A DNA stretch of 64,000 bases from Acidimicrobiales bacterium (GTDB taxonomy: Bacteria; Actinomycetota; Acidimicrobiia; Acidimicrobiales; Iamiaceae): the NCBI GenBank assembly GCA_030447445.1, contig JAUJOW010000001.1, positions 152,511-216,510 on the forward strand, written 5' to 3'. This document shows positions 7,698 to 16,305 of this stretch, piece by piece. The notes under the pieces are model-generated. The model did not search any database and was not told where the DNA came from. It was given only the letters and a program-made list of their open reading frames with translations. The first letter of the stretch is position 1, and every line of letters begins with the position of its first letter. The translations under genes and the position numbers were made by a program.

Positions 7698-8120
7698 TCA
7701 GCCGACCTCAGCGACAGTCATGCGCTCTGCCGTGGCGGCATCGAGCAAGGCCAGGTCACCGGCGACGACGACGAGGCTCGGGTCACGCAGCCGGTCGGCC
7801 GCGGCCAGATGGACGGCGTCGTAGCCGCGGAGGCGGTGCCTCTGGGCAAGGTCGCCCGCTCGGTGGGCAAGTTCGTCGTCGACATCGACGAGGTCGACCT
7901 CGTCGTAGAGCGACTCCAACGCCGTGGTGGCGTCTCGAAGCTGCCGGGCCGTGAGTCGCTCGAGCCGCTGGGCCTGAGCGAGCGCGGCACGCGCCTCTGG
8001 ATAGAGCAGTCGGACGCTCACGATCCGATCAGCACCGTCCCACAACGAGGCGGCACGCACGGAGCCTGCCTCGGCGATCAGCAGCGGCACGACGGCCGAC
8101 GTGTCGAAGTACGAGATCAC
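7698..8120 (-). CDS. vapC: VapC-type PIN-domain ribonuclease toxin
   Basis: 140 residues from GTG 8120, which overlaps the antitoxin stop (GTGA). The PIN fold is shown by YFDTSAVVPLL at the N-terminus (first catalytic Asp), a conserved Glu in LLYPEARAAL, and GYDAVHLAAAD with VVAGDLALLDAA toward the end (further acidic residues). VapC toxins cleave tRNA or rRNA and are held inactive by the cognate antitoxin. The ORF-track entry to 8399 is an over-extension through the antitoxin gene. Confidence 0.9.
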   Translation of the reverse strand: MISYFDTSAVVPLLIAEAGSVRAASLWDGADRIVSVRLLYPEARAALAQAQRLERLTARQLRDATTALESLYDEVDLVDVDDELAHRAGDLAQRHRLRGYDAVHLAAADRLRDPSLVVVAGDLALLDAATAERMTVAEVG

Positions 8121-8371
8121 CTTCGCTGTTCGGCCACGAGCTCCGAGACGGTGCCTCTCGTCTTGATCGGCTTGCCCATCGGGCGCCGCGGCTGTCGCGC
8201 CGGCGTCACGATGCCCTCGGCGATGAGTCGGTCGAGGACGCGCTCGGTCCCGATCGGGACGACGCGGGCGATCGCTCGGCCTCGGTCGGTCACGACGACC
8301 TCGTCGCCACCACGAACGCGATCGAGGTAGCGGCTCAGGTTGTTCCGGAGCTCTCTGACACCGACCTCCAT
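8117..8371 (-). CDS. vapB: Antitoxin of the Phd/YefM type, partner of VapC
   Basis: 84 residues from ATG 8371 (a GTG two codons upstream is possible). The N-terminus MEVGVRELRNNLSRYLDRV followed by GDEVVVTDRGRAIARVVP is the Phd/YefM dimer-forming, DNA-binding domain; the C-terminal 35 basic residues would wrap the toxin. Its stop overlaps the toxin start, so the pair is translationally coupled, antitoxin first. The 618-residue ORF of the track in this frame is a read-through artefact. Confidence 0.9.
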   Translation of the reverse strand: MEVGVRELRNNLSRYLDRVRGGDEVVVTDRGRAIARVVPIGTERVLDRLIAEGIVTPARQPRRPMGKPIKTRGTVSELVAEQRR

Positions 8372-8554
8372 CGACACGCCCTCCCTGTGATGTAGCCACT
8401 TGACGAGCACAATCGTAGCTACATCGGCGAATAGCGCGCTCTCGACGGCGCTGGCAGAGACCGTCGGCGAACCTCGTCCCCGAGGATCCTTTACACCACC
8501 ACGGGCAGTGGTCACAGTGTCCGTCGACCGGTTCTCGGGCTCGTGGGGGGAAAC

Positions 8555-9445
8555 GTGAAGCGTCGCATCGGCATGCTGTCGACGGCCTTGGCAGTTGTGG
8601 TCGCCCTGGTCGGGCTCGGCACCCCGGCGGTGGAGGCCCGGACCGACAACCGCTCCAAGCCGGTGGTCTACGTCCACGGGTACAACGCCTTTGGCGACGG
8701 GACCGACTGCAACATGTGGTCGTCCATGGACGGCACCTTGCGATCGTGGGGGCTGACAGGTCGGAAGGTCACCGTCCGCTACTACAAGGGCGACACCAAC
8801 TGCACCCACGCCCTCGAGAACTACGGCACCGGTGGCCGACACTACGACCCGGGCGGCCCCTATGACCGCTACGTCCGCTTGGAGCACCTCGGCTACCGGC
8901 TGGCCTGGCTGATCTACAGCCAGTGGTCGAGCCGGGGCGTCACCGTGGACGTGGTGAGCCACTCCATGGGCGGGCTCATCACCCGCTACGCGCTCGCCCA
9001 GGTCGCTCGCCGACATCCGGACTTCCCGCCCTACCTCTACGTTGAGGACTCGGTCACGCTTGGTACGCCCCACGCCGGCACCGGTTGGGCCGACTGGTGC
9101 TGGACGACCCAGTGCGAGCAGATGCGCCCCGGCTCCTCGTTCGTCAACTGGCTGGGTAGCTACGCACCGAACCCGCAGGGCTCCGGTGGCACCGATTGGA
9201 CCGCCATCGGGTCCTACGACGACGAGATCGTCTCGGAGGGCTCGGCCGTGGCCATGAGCGCTGCCCACAAGACCCAGTACCTGGGCAGCGCCGACGTCGC
9301 GCACAGCGACTACTACAAGGACACCACCGACGCCCGCACCGCCGACGTCCGCTACAACGACAACGGCGGGGCGTACTACACGTGGTACGACGCCCCGTGG
9401 GCGGTGCGTTGGAGCGACTACTCGCTCCTCTACGGCAGCTGGTGA
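8555..9445 (+). CDS. Secreted triacylglycerol lipase / alpha-beta hydrolase
   Basis: 296 residues from GTG 8555, preceded by GGGGGGAAAC as ribosome site (a GTG at 8543 is also in frame). A signal peptide ends near AVEA (about residue 28). KPVVYVHGYN is the oxyanion-hole strand, VVSHSMGGLITRYA carries the nucleophile Ser, and ADVAHSDYY may supply the His. The layout matches secreted actinobacterial lipases of the LipA/EstA type. Several Cys (DCN, NCTH, WCWTTQC) suggest disulphides. It stands alone, with no chaperone beside it. Confidence 0.88.
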   Translation: MKRRIGMLSTALAVVVALVGLGTPAVEARTDNRSKPVVYVHGYNAFGDGTDCNMWSSMDGTLRSWGLTGRKVTVRYYKGDTNCTHALENYGTGGRHYDPGGPYDRYVRLEHLGYRLAWLIYSQWSSRGVTVDVVSHSMGGLITRYALAQVARRHPDFPPYLYVEDSVTLGTPHAGTGWADWCWTTQCEQMRPGSSFVNWLGSYAPNPQGSGGTDWTAIGSYDDEIVSEGSAVAMSAAHKTQYLGSADVAHSDYYKDTTDARTADVRYNDNGGAYYTWYDAPWAVRWSDYSLLYGSW

Positions 9446-9449
9446 CGGC

Positions 9450-9973
9450 CTAAGAGCCGGACCTGGCTCGGAGGCGGTGGACCAGGTCGTAGGCGGGCTG
9501 CTTGTCGGTGACGGCGTCGAAGGTGGCGGCCCGTCCGGCGGCCGTGAAGACCATGGTGGCGCCCTGCGCGTCCTCCCAGCCCCGCACCGACAGGGCACCG
9601 TTGACGCCGAAGGCGGCCACGGTGGGGTCCCACTCCCGCTGGTTGGCCAGCACCAGGCGGCGGTCGGTGAGCACCGCGGCGGCGGGCGCACCCTCGAAGC
9701 GGCCCAGGGCCAGGGCCTCGACCCGCTCGCCGGTCTCGAGCACTGCAGCGGCGACGGTGATGGCGACGCCGGCCGCCCCCGGCCTGCGGGGGCCAAGCGG
9801 GCGACGGCGGCACCGAACCCGTGCGGGTCACCGGGAGCGACGGGGGCGTCGGACGCGGACGCGGCGGCCGGTGCGGGGGCGGAGGCTGGCGTCGGCTGGC
9901 CCAACTGGGTGGCACAGGCCATGCAGAACCGTGACCCGGCCGGGTTGACCGCACCACAGGATGGACAGAGCAT
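9450..9973 (-). pseudogene. Zinc-ribbon membrane-associated/PH-like domain protein, frameshifted
   Basis: ATG 9973 starts a double-Cys zinc ribbon (LCPSCGAVNPAGSRFCMACA), then an Ala/Pro linker. At a GGCCGGGGGC run near 9780 the frame is lost; the natural continuation (GAAGVAITVAAAVLETGERV and a beta-rich domain AVLTDRRLVLANQ) is in the frame of the 9450-9743 ORF. One base in the G run restores a protein of about 174 residues. The beta domain resembles bacterial PH-like domains. Function unknown. Confidence 0.7.
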
Positions 9974-10027
9974 GCGCCACCTCGCCAGTACGTCCGCGAG
10001 GCGTCAGCGTAGGGCAGCGCCGGGTCG

Positions 10028-10615
10028 TCAGTGGGCGGCGGCCAGGGCCCGGTCGAGCAGGTCCCGGGAGCGGTCCGACAGGGGCACCATGGCGGCTGCG
10101 CTCGTGCCTTGCTCGCTCATCTTGGCGAGCGTCTTGGTCAACACCTCGACGGTCCGCTCGTCGCCGAGCTCGTCGGCCAGGTCGTCGAGCTGTGTGCGGA
10201 GGAAGACGAGGCAGAGGGCGTCCTCGTGGGTCTGGACGGCGGGGTCGGTGCCCAGCCCTTCCTTGCGGATGATGCGCTGCACCCGCTCGATGGTGCCGGG
10301 GTCATAGCCGGCGTCGGCCAGGATGACCCCTGTCTCCTCGGCGTGCTGGCGCTTCAGCGCCGCCCGCCACCGCAGGTACCCGGCCCGGCCGTCAGGGTAG
10401 GAGTCCCGGGCGATGCTCCACCGGCGGAGGTGGTGGGCCCGAGCGGCGAGGAGCTGGGCTTCGCTGGCGTCGGGATCGAGGTGCGTCACCCACTCGGTCA
10501 TCAGCTCGGCGTGGGCCTGCTCCTTGGCCCGCTCCACGCCGTCGAGCTCGATCGTGCTCGGATCCCCTGTGTTGGCGGCGTCGATGGCGGCGATGGCCCG
10601 AGCGAAGCGCGACAT
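10028..10615 (-). CDS. DUF4202 family protein
   Basis: 195 residues. The sequence matches the DUF4202 pattern: FARAIAAIDAANTGDP at the N-terminus, LLAARAHHLRRWSIARDSYP, GYLRWRAALKRQHAE and HEDALCLVFLRTQLDDLADE. The conserved His and Asp residues recall a small HD-like metal site, but the biochemical role is not known. Its start is 2 bp from the end of the small gene upstream (10618), so the two are co-transcribed. Confidence 0.85.
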   Translation of the reverse strand: MSRFARAIAAIDAANTGDPSTIELDGVERAKEQAHAELMTEWVTHLDPDASEAQLLAARAHHLRRWSIARDSYPDGRAGYLRWRAALKRQHAEETGVILADAGYDPGTIERVQRIIRKEGLGTDPAVQTHEDALCLVFLRTQLDDLADELGDERTVEVLTKTLAKMSEQGTSAAAMVPLSDRSRDLLDRALAAAH

Positions 10616-10617
10616 GC

Positions 10618-10851
10618 CTACTGGCTGTCTCCCGCAGGCGGTCGAAGGTCCACCCGCAGGGTGAGCACCCCCTCGTCCAGCCGTCCTTCGGCGTCACCGA
10701 TGATGGCGAAGTCCTGGAAGTCGAGTTGCGCCTGCTCGATGAACTTGGTGCGCTCGGGGCCGGCCACGGGAGGAAGGTTGCGGTTCTTCACCGCTTTGGC
10801 CCGCTCGCGGAACCGCTCCAGCATCGCGTCGACGTCGAATGCCTCGGCCAT
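10618..10851 (-). CDS. Small conserved-type hypothetical protein
   Basis: 77 residues from ATG 10851. Charged helical N-terminus (MLERFRERAKAVKNRNLPP) and a beta-like C-terminus (EGVLTLRVDLRPP). No recognised domain. Codon usage fits the neighbours and the gene sits 2 bp upstream of the DUF4202 gene, which supports it being real. No function proposed. Confidence 0.65.
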   Translation of the reverse strand: MAEAFDVDAMLERFRERAKAVKNRNLPPVAGPERTKFIEQAQLDFQDFAIIGDAEGRLDEGVLTLRVDLRPPAGDSQ

Positions 10852-10885
10852 GGCGCAACGCTACCGGCCACCCTCCGGCGAATGG

Positions 10886-11512
10886 TCAGCGGTCGCCGTC
10901 GTCCCGTTTGCGGGCCCGGATCGGTCGCGGCGCGCCGGCGTCGCGCCGACGAACGGTGGCCGAGGTCGCTCCGGCCGACGGTCGGCTCCGGGGTGGACCT
11001 GGCCTCGGTGTCTCCCCGGCGCTCGAGGATGGCGCCGCTCGCGGGCGCGGTTGGGGGCGGGCTCGGCCATCCGCCTCGGCCACCGGGCGAGGCGGGGCGG
11101 CTGGGCGGCGGTGGGCATCCGGCCGAGCGTCGCCGGCGTCCTCGCCGACGGGCCTGGTGCGGTACCAGTAGCCGATGGTCAGGGCGGTCAACGCCACGGC
11201 CACAGCCACCAAGCCGATGACGATGGCCCAGACCTTGCGGGTGTCCTCGTTGCCAGGGGCGTCGCCGGAATCGGCCGGGACGACGGTCGTTGACGAGGCA
11301 GCGGTGGTGGGAACGGTGGTGGGTCCGTCGAGGAGGTCCTCGGTCGTGGTGGCCGGTGCGTCCTCGCCGGCGACGGTGGACGTCGTCTCGTCCTGGGCCC
11401 CCGTGATCGCCGTGGCCGCCGTGGGCAGCGCGGCGGTGGCGGCGAGGGTGGCGACGCCGATGGCGGTGGCGGACGAGAAGGCGACGACGAGTGACACCGC
11501 TCGGGCCGGCAT
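10886..11512 (-). CDS. Hypothetical secreted/membrane protein, Thr-rich then Arg/Pro-rich
   Basis: 208 residues: a signal-like hydrophobic stretch (residues 1-35), a Thr/Ala-rich extracellular segment, one membrane helix (VWAIVIGLVAVAVALTALTI, near residue 100) and a basic, Pro-rich tail of about 90 residues. The topology suggests a wall-linked membrane protein of a type common in Actinobacteria. No domain is recognised; the last 60 residues are low in information. Confidence 0.6.
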   Translation of the reverse strand: MPARAVSLVVAFSSATAIGVATLAATAALPTAATAITGAQDETTSTVAGEDAPATTTEDLLDGPTTVPTTAASSTTVVPADSGDAPGNEDTRKVWAIVIGLVAVAVALTALTIGYWYRTRPVGEDAGDARPDAHRRPAAPPRPVAEADGRARPQPRPRAAPSSSAGETPRPGPPRSRPSAGATSATVRRRDAGAPRPIRARKRDDGDR

Positions 11513-11569
11513 GGTGCGGCGATGGTATCCGCCGTCGCCGTCGCCGGGCTCACCGCTGATGGCGCCGGG

Positions 11570-12364
11570 TCACCGCTGGTGGCGGGGACAGGAGTAGGAG
11601 GTGCGCCCTCCGATCGTGCGCCGCTCGAGCGGGGCGCCGTCGCGCGGGCAGGACGCTCCCCGGACCCTCGCCACGTGCAGGTCACCGGTGTGGGAACCGC
11701 CCCGTTCGAGCAGATCGGTCACCGTGGTGCGGAGGTGGCGGTGCAGGCGGCGGACCTCGGCCGGCGACAACGAGTTGGCGGGACGGGCCGGGTCGAGGCT
11801 GGCCCGCCACAGCGTCTCGTCGCAGATGAGGTTGCCGATGCCGGCCACGGCGCCCTGGTCCATCAGCCGGGCCTTGAGGGGAGCTCGGCTGCCGGCCAGC
11901 AGCACGCGCAGCGCCGCCGGGGCGAGGACGAGGGCATCGGTGCCGAGACGGTCCTCGTCGGGGTCCAGCTCCACGCCGCCGAGCCGCCGAGGATCGGTGA
12001 TGCGGAGTGCCCCTCCGTCGGCGAAGGCGATGGTCAGCCGGTCCCACGCCGGGTTCGAGCGGGTGCTGGCGTAGGCCAACTGGTCGATACCGGCCGAGTC
12101 GTCGAGGAGGAGACGCCCGGTCATGCCGAACCGCAGCCCCAGCGTGGGTCCTCCGGCCGGGGGCTCATGGGTGTCGAGCAGGAGGAGCTTGCCGATGCGG
12201 CGAGCGGCGGTGAAGGAACGACCGATCAGCGCGGCGGCGAGACCCTCGCCGGTCGTGCCCCGTTTGAGGTACCACGCGTCGGGGGCGGCGACGGCGTCGA
12301 TCCGCCGCCCGAGGGACCGCTCGGCCAGCCGCCGGTAGTACTCGACCTCGATCAGCTCCGGCAT
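11570..12364 (-). CDS. Fpg/Nei family DNA glycosylase
   Basis: 264 residues. Starts MPELIEVEYYRRL, keeping the catalytic N-terminal Pro and Glu of the family; LRFGMTGRLLL and RITDPRRLGGVEL are the strand and loop that place the lesion, and GAVAGIGNLICDETLWRA is the helix-two-turn-helix with the conserved Asn. The C-terminal zinc finger is atypical: CPRDG...SCPRHQ keeps one Cys of each pair and has Asp and His where classical Fpg has Cys. The enzyme removes oxidised bases and cuts the abasic site. A second, canonical mutM lies at 31886. Here it neighbours methionine genes on the same strand. Confidence 0.88.
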   Translation of the reverse strand: MPELIEVEYYRRLAERSLGRRIDAVAAPDAWYLKRGTTGEGLAAALIGRSFTAARRIGKLLLLDTHEPPAGGPTLGLRFGMTGRLLLDDSAGIDQLAYASTRSNPAWDRLTIAFADGGALRITDPRRLGGVELDPDEDRLGTDALVLAPAALRVLLAGSRAPLKARLMDQGAVAGIGNLICDETLWRASLDPARPANSLSPAEVRRLHRHLRTTVTDLLERGGSHTGDLHVARVRGASCPRDGAPLERRTIGGRTSYSCPRHQR

Positions 12365-12379
12365 CGCCGTTCGCTCCGC

Positions 12380-13576
12380 CTAGGCCCCCGCCCGGGCCAG
12401 GGCCGCCTCCAGATCGGCGCGGATGTCTTCCGGGTGCTCGAGGCCGACCGAGATCCGCACCGTCCCCGGCCCGATGCCGTTGGCCTCGAGCTCTTCGAGG
12501 GTGAGGTTGACGTGGGTGGTCGACGCCGGATGGGTCACCAGCGTCTCGGGCCCGCCGAGCGACGGGGCCATCTGCGCCAGCTCCACCGACTCCACGAACC
12601 GCCGCCCGGCGTCGAAGCCGCCGGCCAGGTCGACGGTGAGGATGGTGCCGGCCCCCTCCATCTGCCGCTTGGCCAGGTCGTGCTGGGGGTGCGAGGCCAG
12701 ACCGGGGTAGCGGACGCCGTCGACGCCGGGGTGGCCTTCGAGCGCCTCGGCCAGGGCCTGGGCGGTGGCGCACTGGCGGGCGAAGCGGACCGGCAATGTG
12801 CGCAGCCCCCGCAGGCCGTTGAGAGCATCGAAGGGCGAGGCGATGGCGCCGTGCAGCACGGCGAACGACCACAGCCACTGGCACAGCTCGCTGCTCCCGG
12901 CCACCACGCCGAGGGTGGCGTCGTTGTGGCCGGCGATCCCCTTGGTGGCCGAGTGGACGACGAGGTCCACGCCATGGTCGAGCGGACGCTGCGCCAGCGG
13001 GGTGGCGAACGTCGAATCCACGACGGTCATGGGACCGGCGATGGCGCCGACGGCATCCAGGTCGACGAGGTCGAGTCGGGGGTTGGCCGGCGTCTCGGCC
13101 CAGACCAGCACCGTCCGGCCGGGCCGAACGGCAGCAGCGAAGGCTCCGGGATCAGTACCGTCCACGAACGTCACGTCGATCCCGAACCGAGGGCAGGCGG
13201 TCTGCAACAGCAGCTGGGTGCCGGCATAGAGCTGGCGCTGGGCGACGATGTGGTCACCGGCCGAGCAGAGACCGAGGACGACCCCGCTCACGGCGCCCAT
13301 GCCGGACCCGTAGGCACGGGCATCCTCGGCGCCCTCCAGGTCGGCGATGGCGGTCTCGAAGTCACGGATGGTCGGGTTGCCGTACCGGGAGTAGAAGCGC
13401 TCGGGAGCCATCGACGTCGCCATCTCCCTGGCGTCGTCGACGGTCGGTGTGATGAACGTGGACGACGCCCACAACACCGGGGCGAGTGCCGTGGCGCTGC
13501 CTCCTCGCCCGGCCCGGATGGCCCGGGTCTCAGGGTGCCAGCGGCGATCGTCGTCGGGGGGTGGGCGATCAGCCAT
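12380..13576 (-). CDS. metB: PLP-dependent trans-sulfuration enzyme (cystathionine gamma-synthase / O-acetylhomoserine sulfhydrylase)
   Basis: 398 residues, the length of MetB/MetZ. Cys/Met metabolism PLP-enzyme features: YSRYGNPT near residue 63, AYGSGMGAVSG, and the PLP lysine in VVHSATKGIAGHND. It takes O-acetylhomoserine and either cysteine (giving cystathionine) or sulfide (giving homocysteine); sequence alone does not separate these. The start overlaps the end of metX by 8 bp, so both are coupled and share the SAM riboswitch upstream of metX. Confidence 0.87.
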   Translation of the reverse strand: MADRPPPDDDRRWHPETRAIRAGRGGSATALAPVLWASSTFITPTVDDAREMATSMAPERFYSRYGNPTIRDFETAIADLEGAEDARAYGSGMGAVSGVVLGLCSAGDHIVAQRQLYAGTQLLLQTACPRFGIDVTFVDGTDPGAFAAAVRPGRTVLVWAETPANPRLDLVDLDAVGAIAGPMTVVDSTFATPLAQRPLDHGVDLVVHSATKGIAGHNDATLGVVAGSSELCQWLWSFAVLHGAIASPFDALNGLRGLRTLPVRFARQCATAQALAEALEGHPGVDGVRYPGLASHPQHDLAKRQMEGAGTILTVDLAGGFDAGRRFVESVELAQMAPSLGGPETLVTHPASTTHVNLTLEELEANGIGPGTVRISVGLEHPEDIRADLEAALARAGA

Positions 13577-14798
13577 CGGGTGCCTCCAGGGAGTCGAGGA
13601 CGTCGGTGAGGGCCGCCGCCATCTGGTCGGTGTCGATCAAGAAGCCGTCGTGGCCGTGGGTGCTCTCGATCTCGATGAAGCGGGCGTCGACGCCCTGGCG
13701 GCCAAGCCGCTCGCAGAGCTCGCGCTGCTGGTAGGCCGGGTAGAGCATGTCGGAGCTGACCCCGACGGAGACGGTGGGAACGGTGATCCGGGCCAGGGCG
13801 GCGTCGATCCCTCCCCGGCCTCGACCGAGGTCGTGCAGGTCCATGGCCTTGCTCAACAGCAGGTAGGAGTTGGCGTCGAAGCGGCGGGCCAACTTGTCGC
13901 CGTGGTGCTCCAGGTAGCGCTCGACCTCGAAGCGCTGCCACATCTCGAAGGCGCCGGCCAACGGCTCGACCACGTCCCGTCCGAACCGGTCGGTGAAGAC
14001 GTCGTCGGTGCGGAAGGTGATCTGGGAGATCATGCGGGCCAGGGCCAGGCCGGCGTGGGGGCCGTCGCCCGGGGCGGCGTCGTAGTAGTCGCCCCCCCGC
14101 CACTTCGGGTCGAGGACGATCGCCCGCCGGCCCGTCGACCAGTAGGCGATCTGTTGCGCGGTGGCGGCCACGCAGGTGGCGATGGGCACCAGCGACGCCA
14201 CCCGGTCGGGGAACATCACCCCCCACTCGAGGACCTGCGGGCCGCCCATCGAGCCACCCACCACGGTGCGCCACCGGCCCACGCCGAGGGCGTCGGCCAG
14301 GCGGGCCTGGGTGCGCACCATGTCGCGGACCGAGACGACAGGGAAGGCAGAGCCGTACGGTGCCGTCCCGTCCGGGCGGAGCGAGGCCGGACCGGTGCTG
14401 CCCTGGCAGCCACCGAGGACGTTGGCGCACACGACGAAGTAGCGGTCGGTGTCGAGGGCCCGGCCGGGTCCGATGAGGTGGTCCCACCAGCCCGCCGTGA
14501 GCTGGCCGGGTCCGGCACGCCCGGCGGCGTGGGCATCGCCGGTGAGCGCGTGGCAGACGAGGACGGCATTGCTGCCCACTGCGTTCAGCTCGCCCCAGGT
14601 CTCGAAGGCGATGGTGAGGTCGCGCAGTTGGCCGCCGCCTTCGAGGATGAAGGGCCGGTCGACGGCCATGCGCATGAACTGACGATCGGCGGGCGGATGG
14701 CTAGGCCGCCAGGCGCCGGTCACCGGGAGGGTGCTGGCGTGCGGCCGGCGCCACCCGACCGGGACGAGGGTGACAGGAGGCCGTGGCGCGATGGTCAT
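13569..14798 (-). CDS. metX: Homoserine O-acetyltransferase
   Basis: 409 residues from ATG 14798, chosen because GAGGAGG lies 8 bp upstream; an ATG at 14831 is weaker. Alpha/beta-hydrolase fold: NAVLVCHALTGDAHA, the nucleophile elbow VVGGSMGGPQVLEWG, the acid in VSSDMLYPAYQQ and the His in STHGHDGFLID. The enzyme acetylates homoserine with acetyl-CoA, first step of methionine synthesis. Succinyl- versus acetyl-specificity is not settled by these motifs. It leads the metX-metB pair and lies below a SAM riboswitch. Confidence 0.93.
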   Translation of the reverse strand: MTIAPRPPVTLVPVGWRRPHASTLPVTGAWRPSHPPADRQFMRMAVDRPFILEGGGQLRDLTIAFETWGELNAVGSNAVLVCHALTGDAHAAGRAGPGQLTAGWWDHLIGPGRALDTDRYFVVCANVLGGCQGSTGPASLRPDGTAPYGSAFPVVSVRDMVRTQARLADALGVGRWRTVVGGSMGGPQVLEWGVMFPDRVASLVPIATCVAATAQQIAYWSTGRRAIVLDPKWRGGDYYDAAPGDGPHAGLALARMISQITFRTDDVFTDRFGRDVVEPLAGAFEMWQRFEVERYLEHHGDKLARRFDANSYLLLSKAMDLHDLGRGRGGIDAALARITVPTVSVGVSSDMLYPAYQQRELCERLGRQGVDARFIEIESTHGHDGFLIDTDQMAAALTDVLDSLEAPDG

Positions 14799-14859
14799 GT
14801 GCTGGCCTCCTCCTCGGTCGAGGGGGGACACCCGTGGGCGTCGTCATGAGCGCCCGGAC

Positions 14860-14972
14860 ACTTCGTTGCCCCCGGACGAGCCGGGTGGCCACATCCCCGC
14901 CGGAGCGGGAGAGCACCTTGGGTGTCCGTCCCAGGTTGCCGGACCCGGTATCCCGGGCCTCTCCTGATGTCG
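14860..14972 (-). promoter_or_regulatory. SAM riboswitch (SAM-I/SAM-IV clan) upstream of metX
   Basis: Minus strand shows P1 arms ACATC and GATGT (14970-14966 with 14895-14891), the core TCAGGAGAGG, a hairpin GGCCCGGGATACCGGGTCCGGCAACC containing the conserved GCAACC segment, and AAGGTGC in the J/P4 side, as in SAM aptamers. A further 5-bp hairpin CCCGG-CTCGT-CCGGG after P1 recalls the extra helix of the actinobacterial SAM-IV type. Its place 60 bp before metX fits feedback by S-adenosylmethionine. The subclass is inferred. Confidence 0.8.
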
Positions 14973-15030
14973 CCGTCATTCGACTACGTGCCGGACCGGG
15001 GGGTCAAGCCCACCGCTACCCTCGGCCCGG

Positions 15031-15561
15031 ATGTCGGATCGGCCGCCCCCATCCGGGCCACGGCCTTCGGGCGGGGCCGGCTGCTGGCTGTGGGTGGTGG
15101 CGTTCATCGTGATCACGCTCGGTGGCTGCGTGGTGGGGTTGGCGCTGCGGCCCGGGCCCGACGAGCCCGAGGAGGCGTCCGGCGCCGTGACGTTGGCTTC
15201 GGAAGAGTCGGCGTCCGCAGCGGAGGGCTGGACGCTGCGCGGCCGCACCGACGAGGCCGGTGACCCCTGCACGGAGCTCTTCGTGGACGGGGACCTGCGG
15301 TCCGGTCAGTGCGGCTTCGGGACCGGGCGGTACCGGGCCACCTCGGCGGTGCTCGACGACGGCCGGGTCGTCATCTTCGGTCCCGTGCCGGAGGAGGCGG
15401 AGCGGGTCCGCCTGCGGCTCGCCGACGGTTCGAGGCCTTCGGTGGCCGCGCGCACCGCCGACGGCTTCGCCGGCCGGTTCTTCGTCTACGAGACCGACGG
15501 GGTGGCCGACCGAGGACCGACCGTGCTCCTCGACGAGTCGGGCGCCGAGGTCGAGAGCTAA
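15031..15561 (+). CDS. Hypothetical single-pass membrane protein
   Basis: 176 residues. A Pro-rich cytoplasmic N-terminus, one membrane helix (CWLWVVAFIVITLGGCVVGL, residues 18-38), then an extracytoplasmic beta-rich domain with DPCTELFVDGDLRSGQCGFG (two Cys likely disulphide-linked) and VLDDGRVVIFGPVP. No known family recognised. Transcribed away from metX. Confidence 0.65.
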   Translation: MSDRPPPSGPRPSGGAGCWLWVVAFIVITLGGCVVGLALRPGPDEPEEASGAVTLASEESASAAEGWTLRGRTDEAGDPCTELFVDGDLRSGQCGFGTGRYRATSAVLDDGRVVIFGPVPEEAERVRLRLADGSRPSVAARTADGFAGRFFVYETDGVADRGPTVLLDESGAEVES

Positions 15562-16273
15562 GAGGCCGAGCCGATAGGCGAGGCCTCCATCAAGTACGGC
15601 GCGTGTTGCGGCGAAGCCGCACTGATTTCGGAGACACGACGTGACGTATCCGCGCAACCTGTAAGAGTCAGCCCCAGCTGGTCAGCCGGCCGAGCCACCA
15701 GCCGAGGACGGGGTGGTCGGGGGCGAGCCCGTAGGCGGCGCCCATCTCGGCGCCGAAGTCGGCGGGGTCGGGAGCGGGACCTGACCCCGGGTCGGACTCG
15801 GCCAGAAGGTCGGCGGCCCGGCGCCACCGATCTTCGTCGGCGGGAAGGGGGACCTCGAGCACTTGACGGGCGGAGAGCTTGATGGCATCGGCGGTCAGGG
15901 CCCCGCCCCCGACCCGGTGGAGCGCCCACGCCGATATCGGTGGGGCGAGGAGGACGGCGGCGACCAGGGCCAGCCGGTCGACCGGTGCGGCGACGGCCAC
16001 CACCGGGACGGAGGGCACCATGTGGCCCTCGCCGTCGATCACGGCCTCCACCACCTTGGTCTGGGTGGCGACCAGGACCTTGGGGCCGAGCCGGTCGTCG
16101 ACCCAGCGGGCCAGCGGCGGGTTGGCGGCGGCCAGCGCCGCCCGGTCGACGACGGGTCGGCACCACCGCCGGCCGGCGAACCGGGCCGACCGGTCACCCC
16201 ACCGGCAGACCAGCGGGTCGATGAGACCGACGGTGACCAGCGGCGGATGCTCCGCTCCGGGGTCGGCGGCGGC

Positions 16274-16305
16274 GTGGCGGCGAATCGGCGTCGATTCGCC
16301 GCCAC
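16274..16305. repeat. 32-bp palindromic repeat, copy 1 (perfect arms, inside methyltransferase gene)
   Basis: GTGGCGGCGAATCG-GCGT-CGATTCGCCGCCAC: perfect 14-bp inverted repeat with a 4-bp centre. Identical arms occur at 39974-40005 with centre ACAT. On the minus strand it is read in frame as GGGESTPIRRH within the methyltransferase. Confidence 0.85.

Noticed and set aside
8117-9973. 618-residue ORF apparently joining a zinc ribbon to an antitoxin
   Set aside because: Only the two ends are real proteins; the middle is antisense to the lipase. The zinc-ribbon gene breaks by a frameshift.
11522-13609. 695-residue plus-strand ORF
   Set aside because: Shadow of the Nei-like and metB genes on the minus strand, which have full family motifs.
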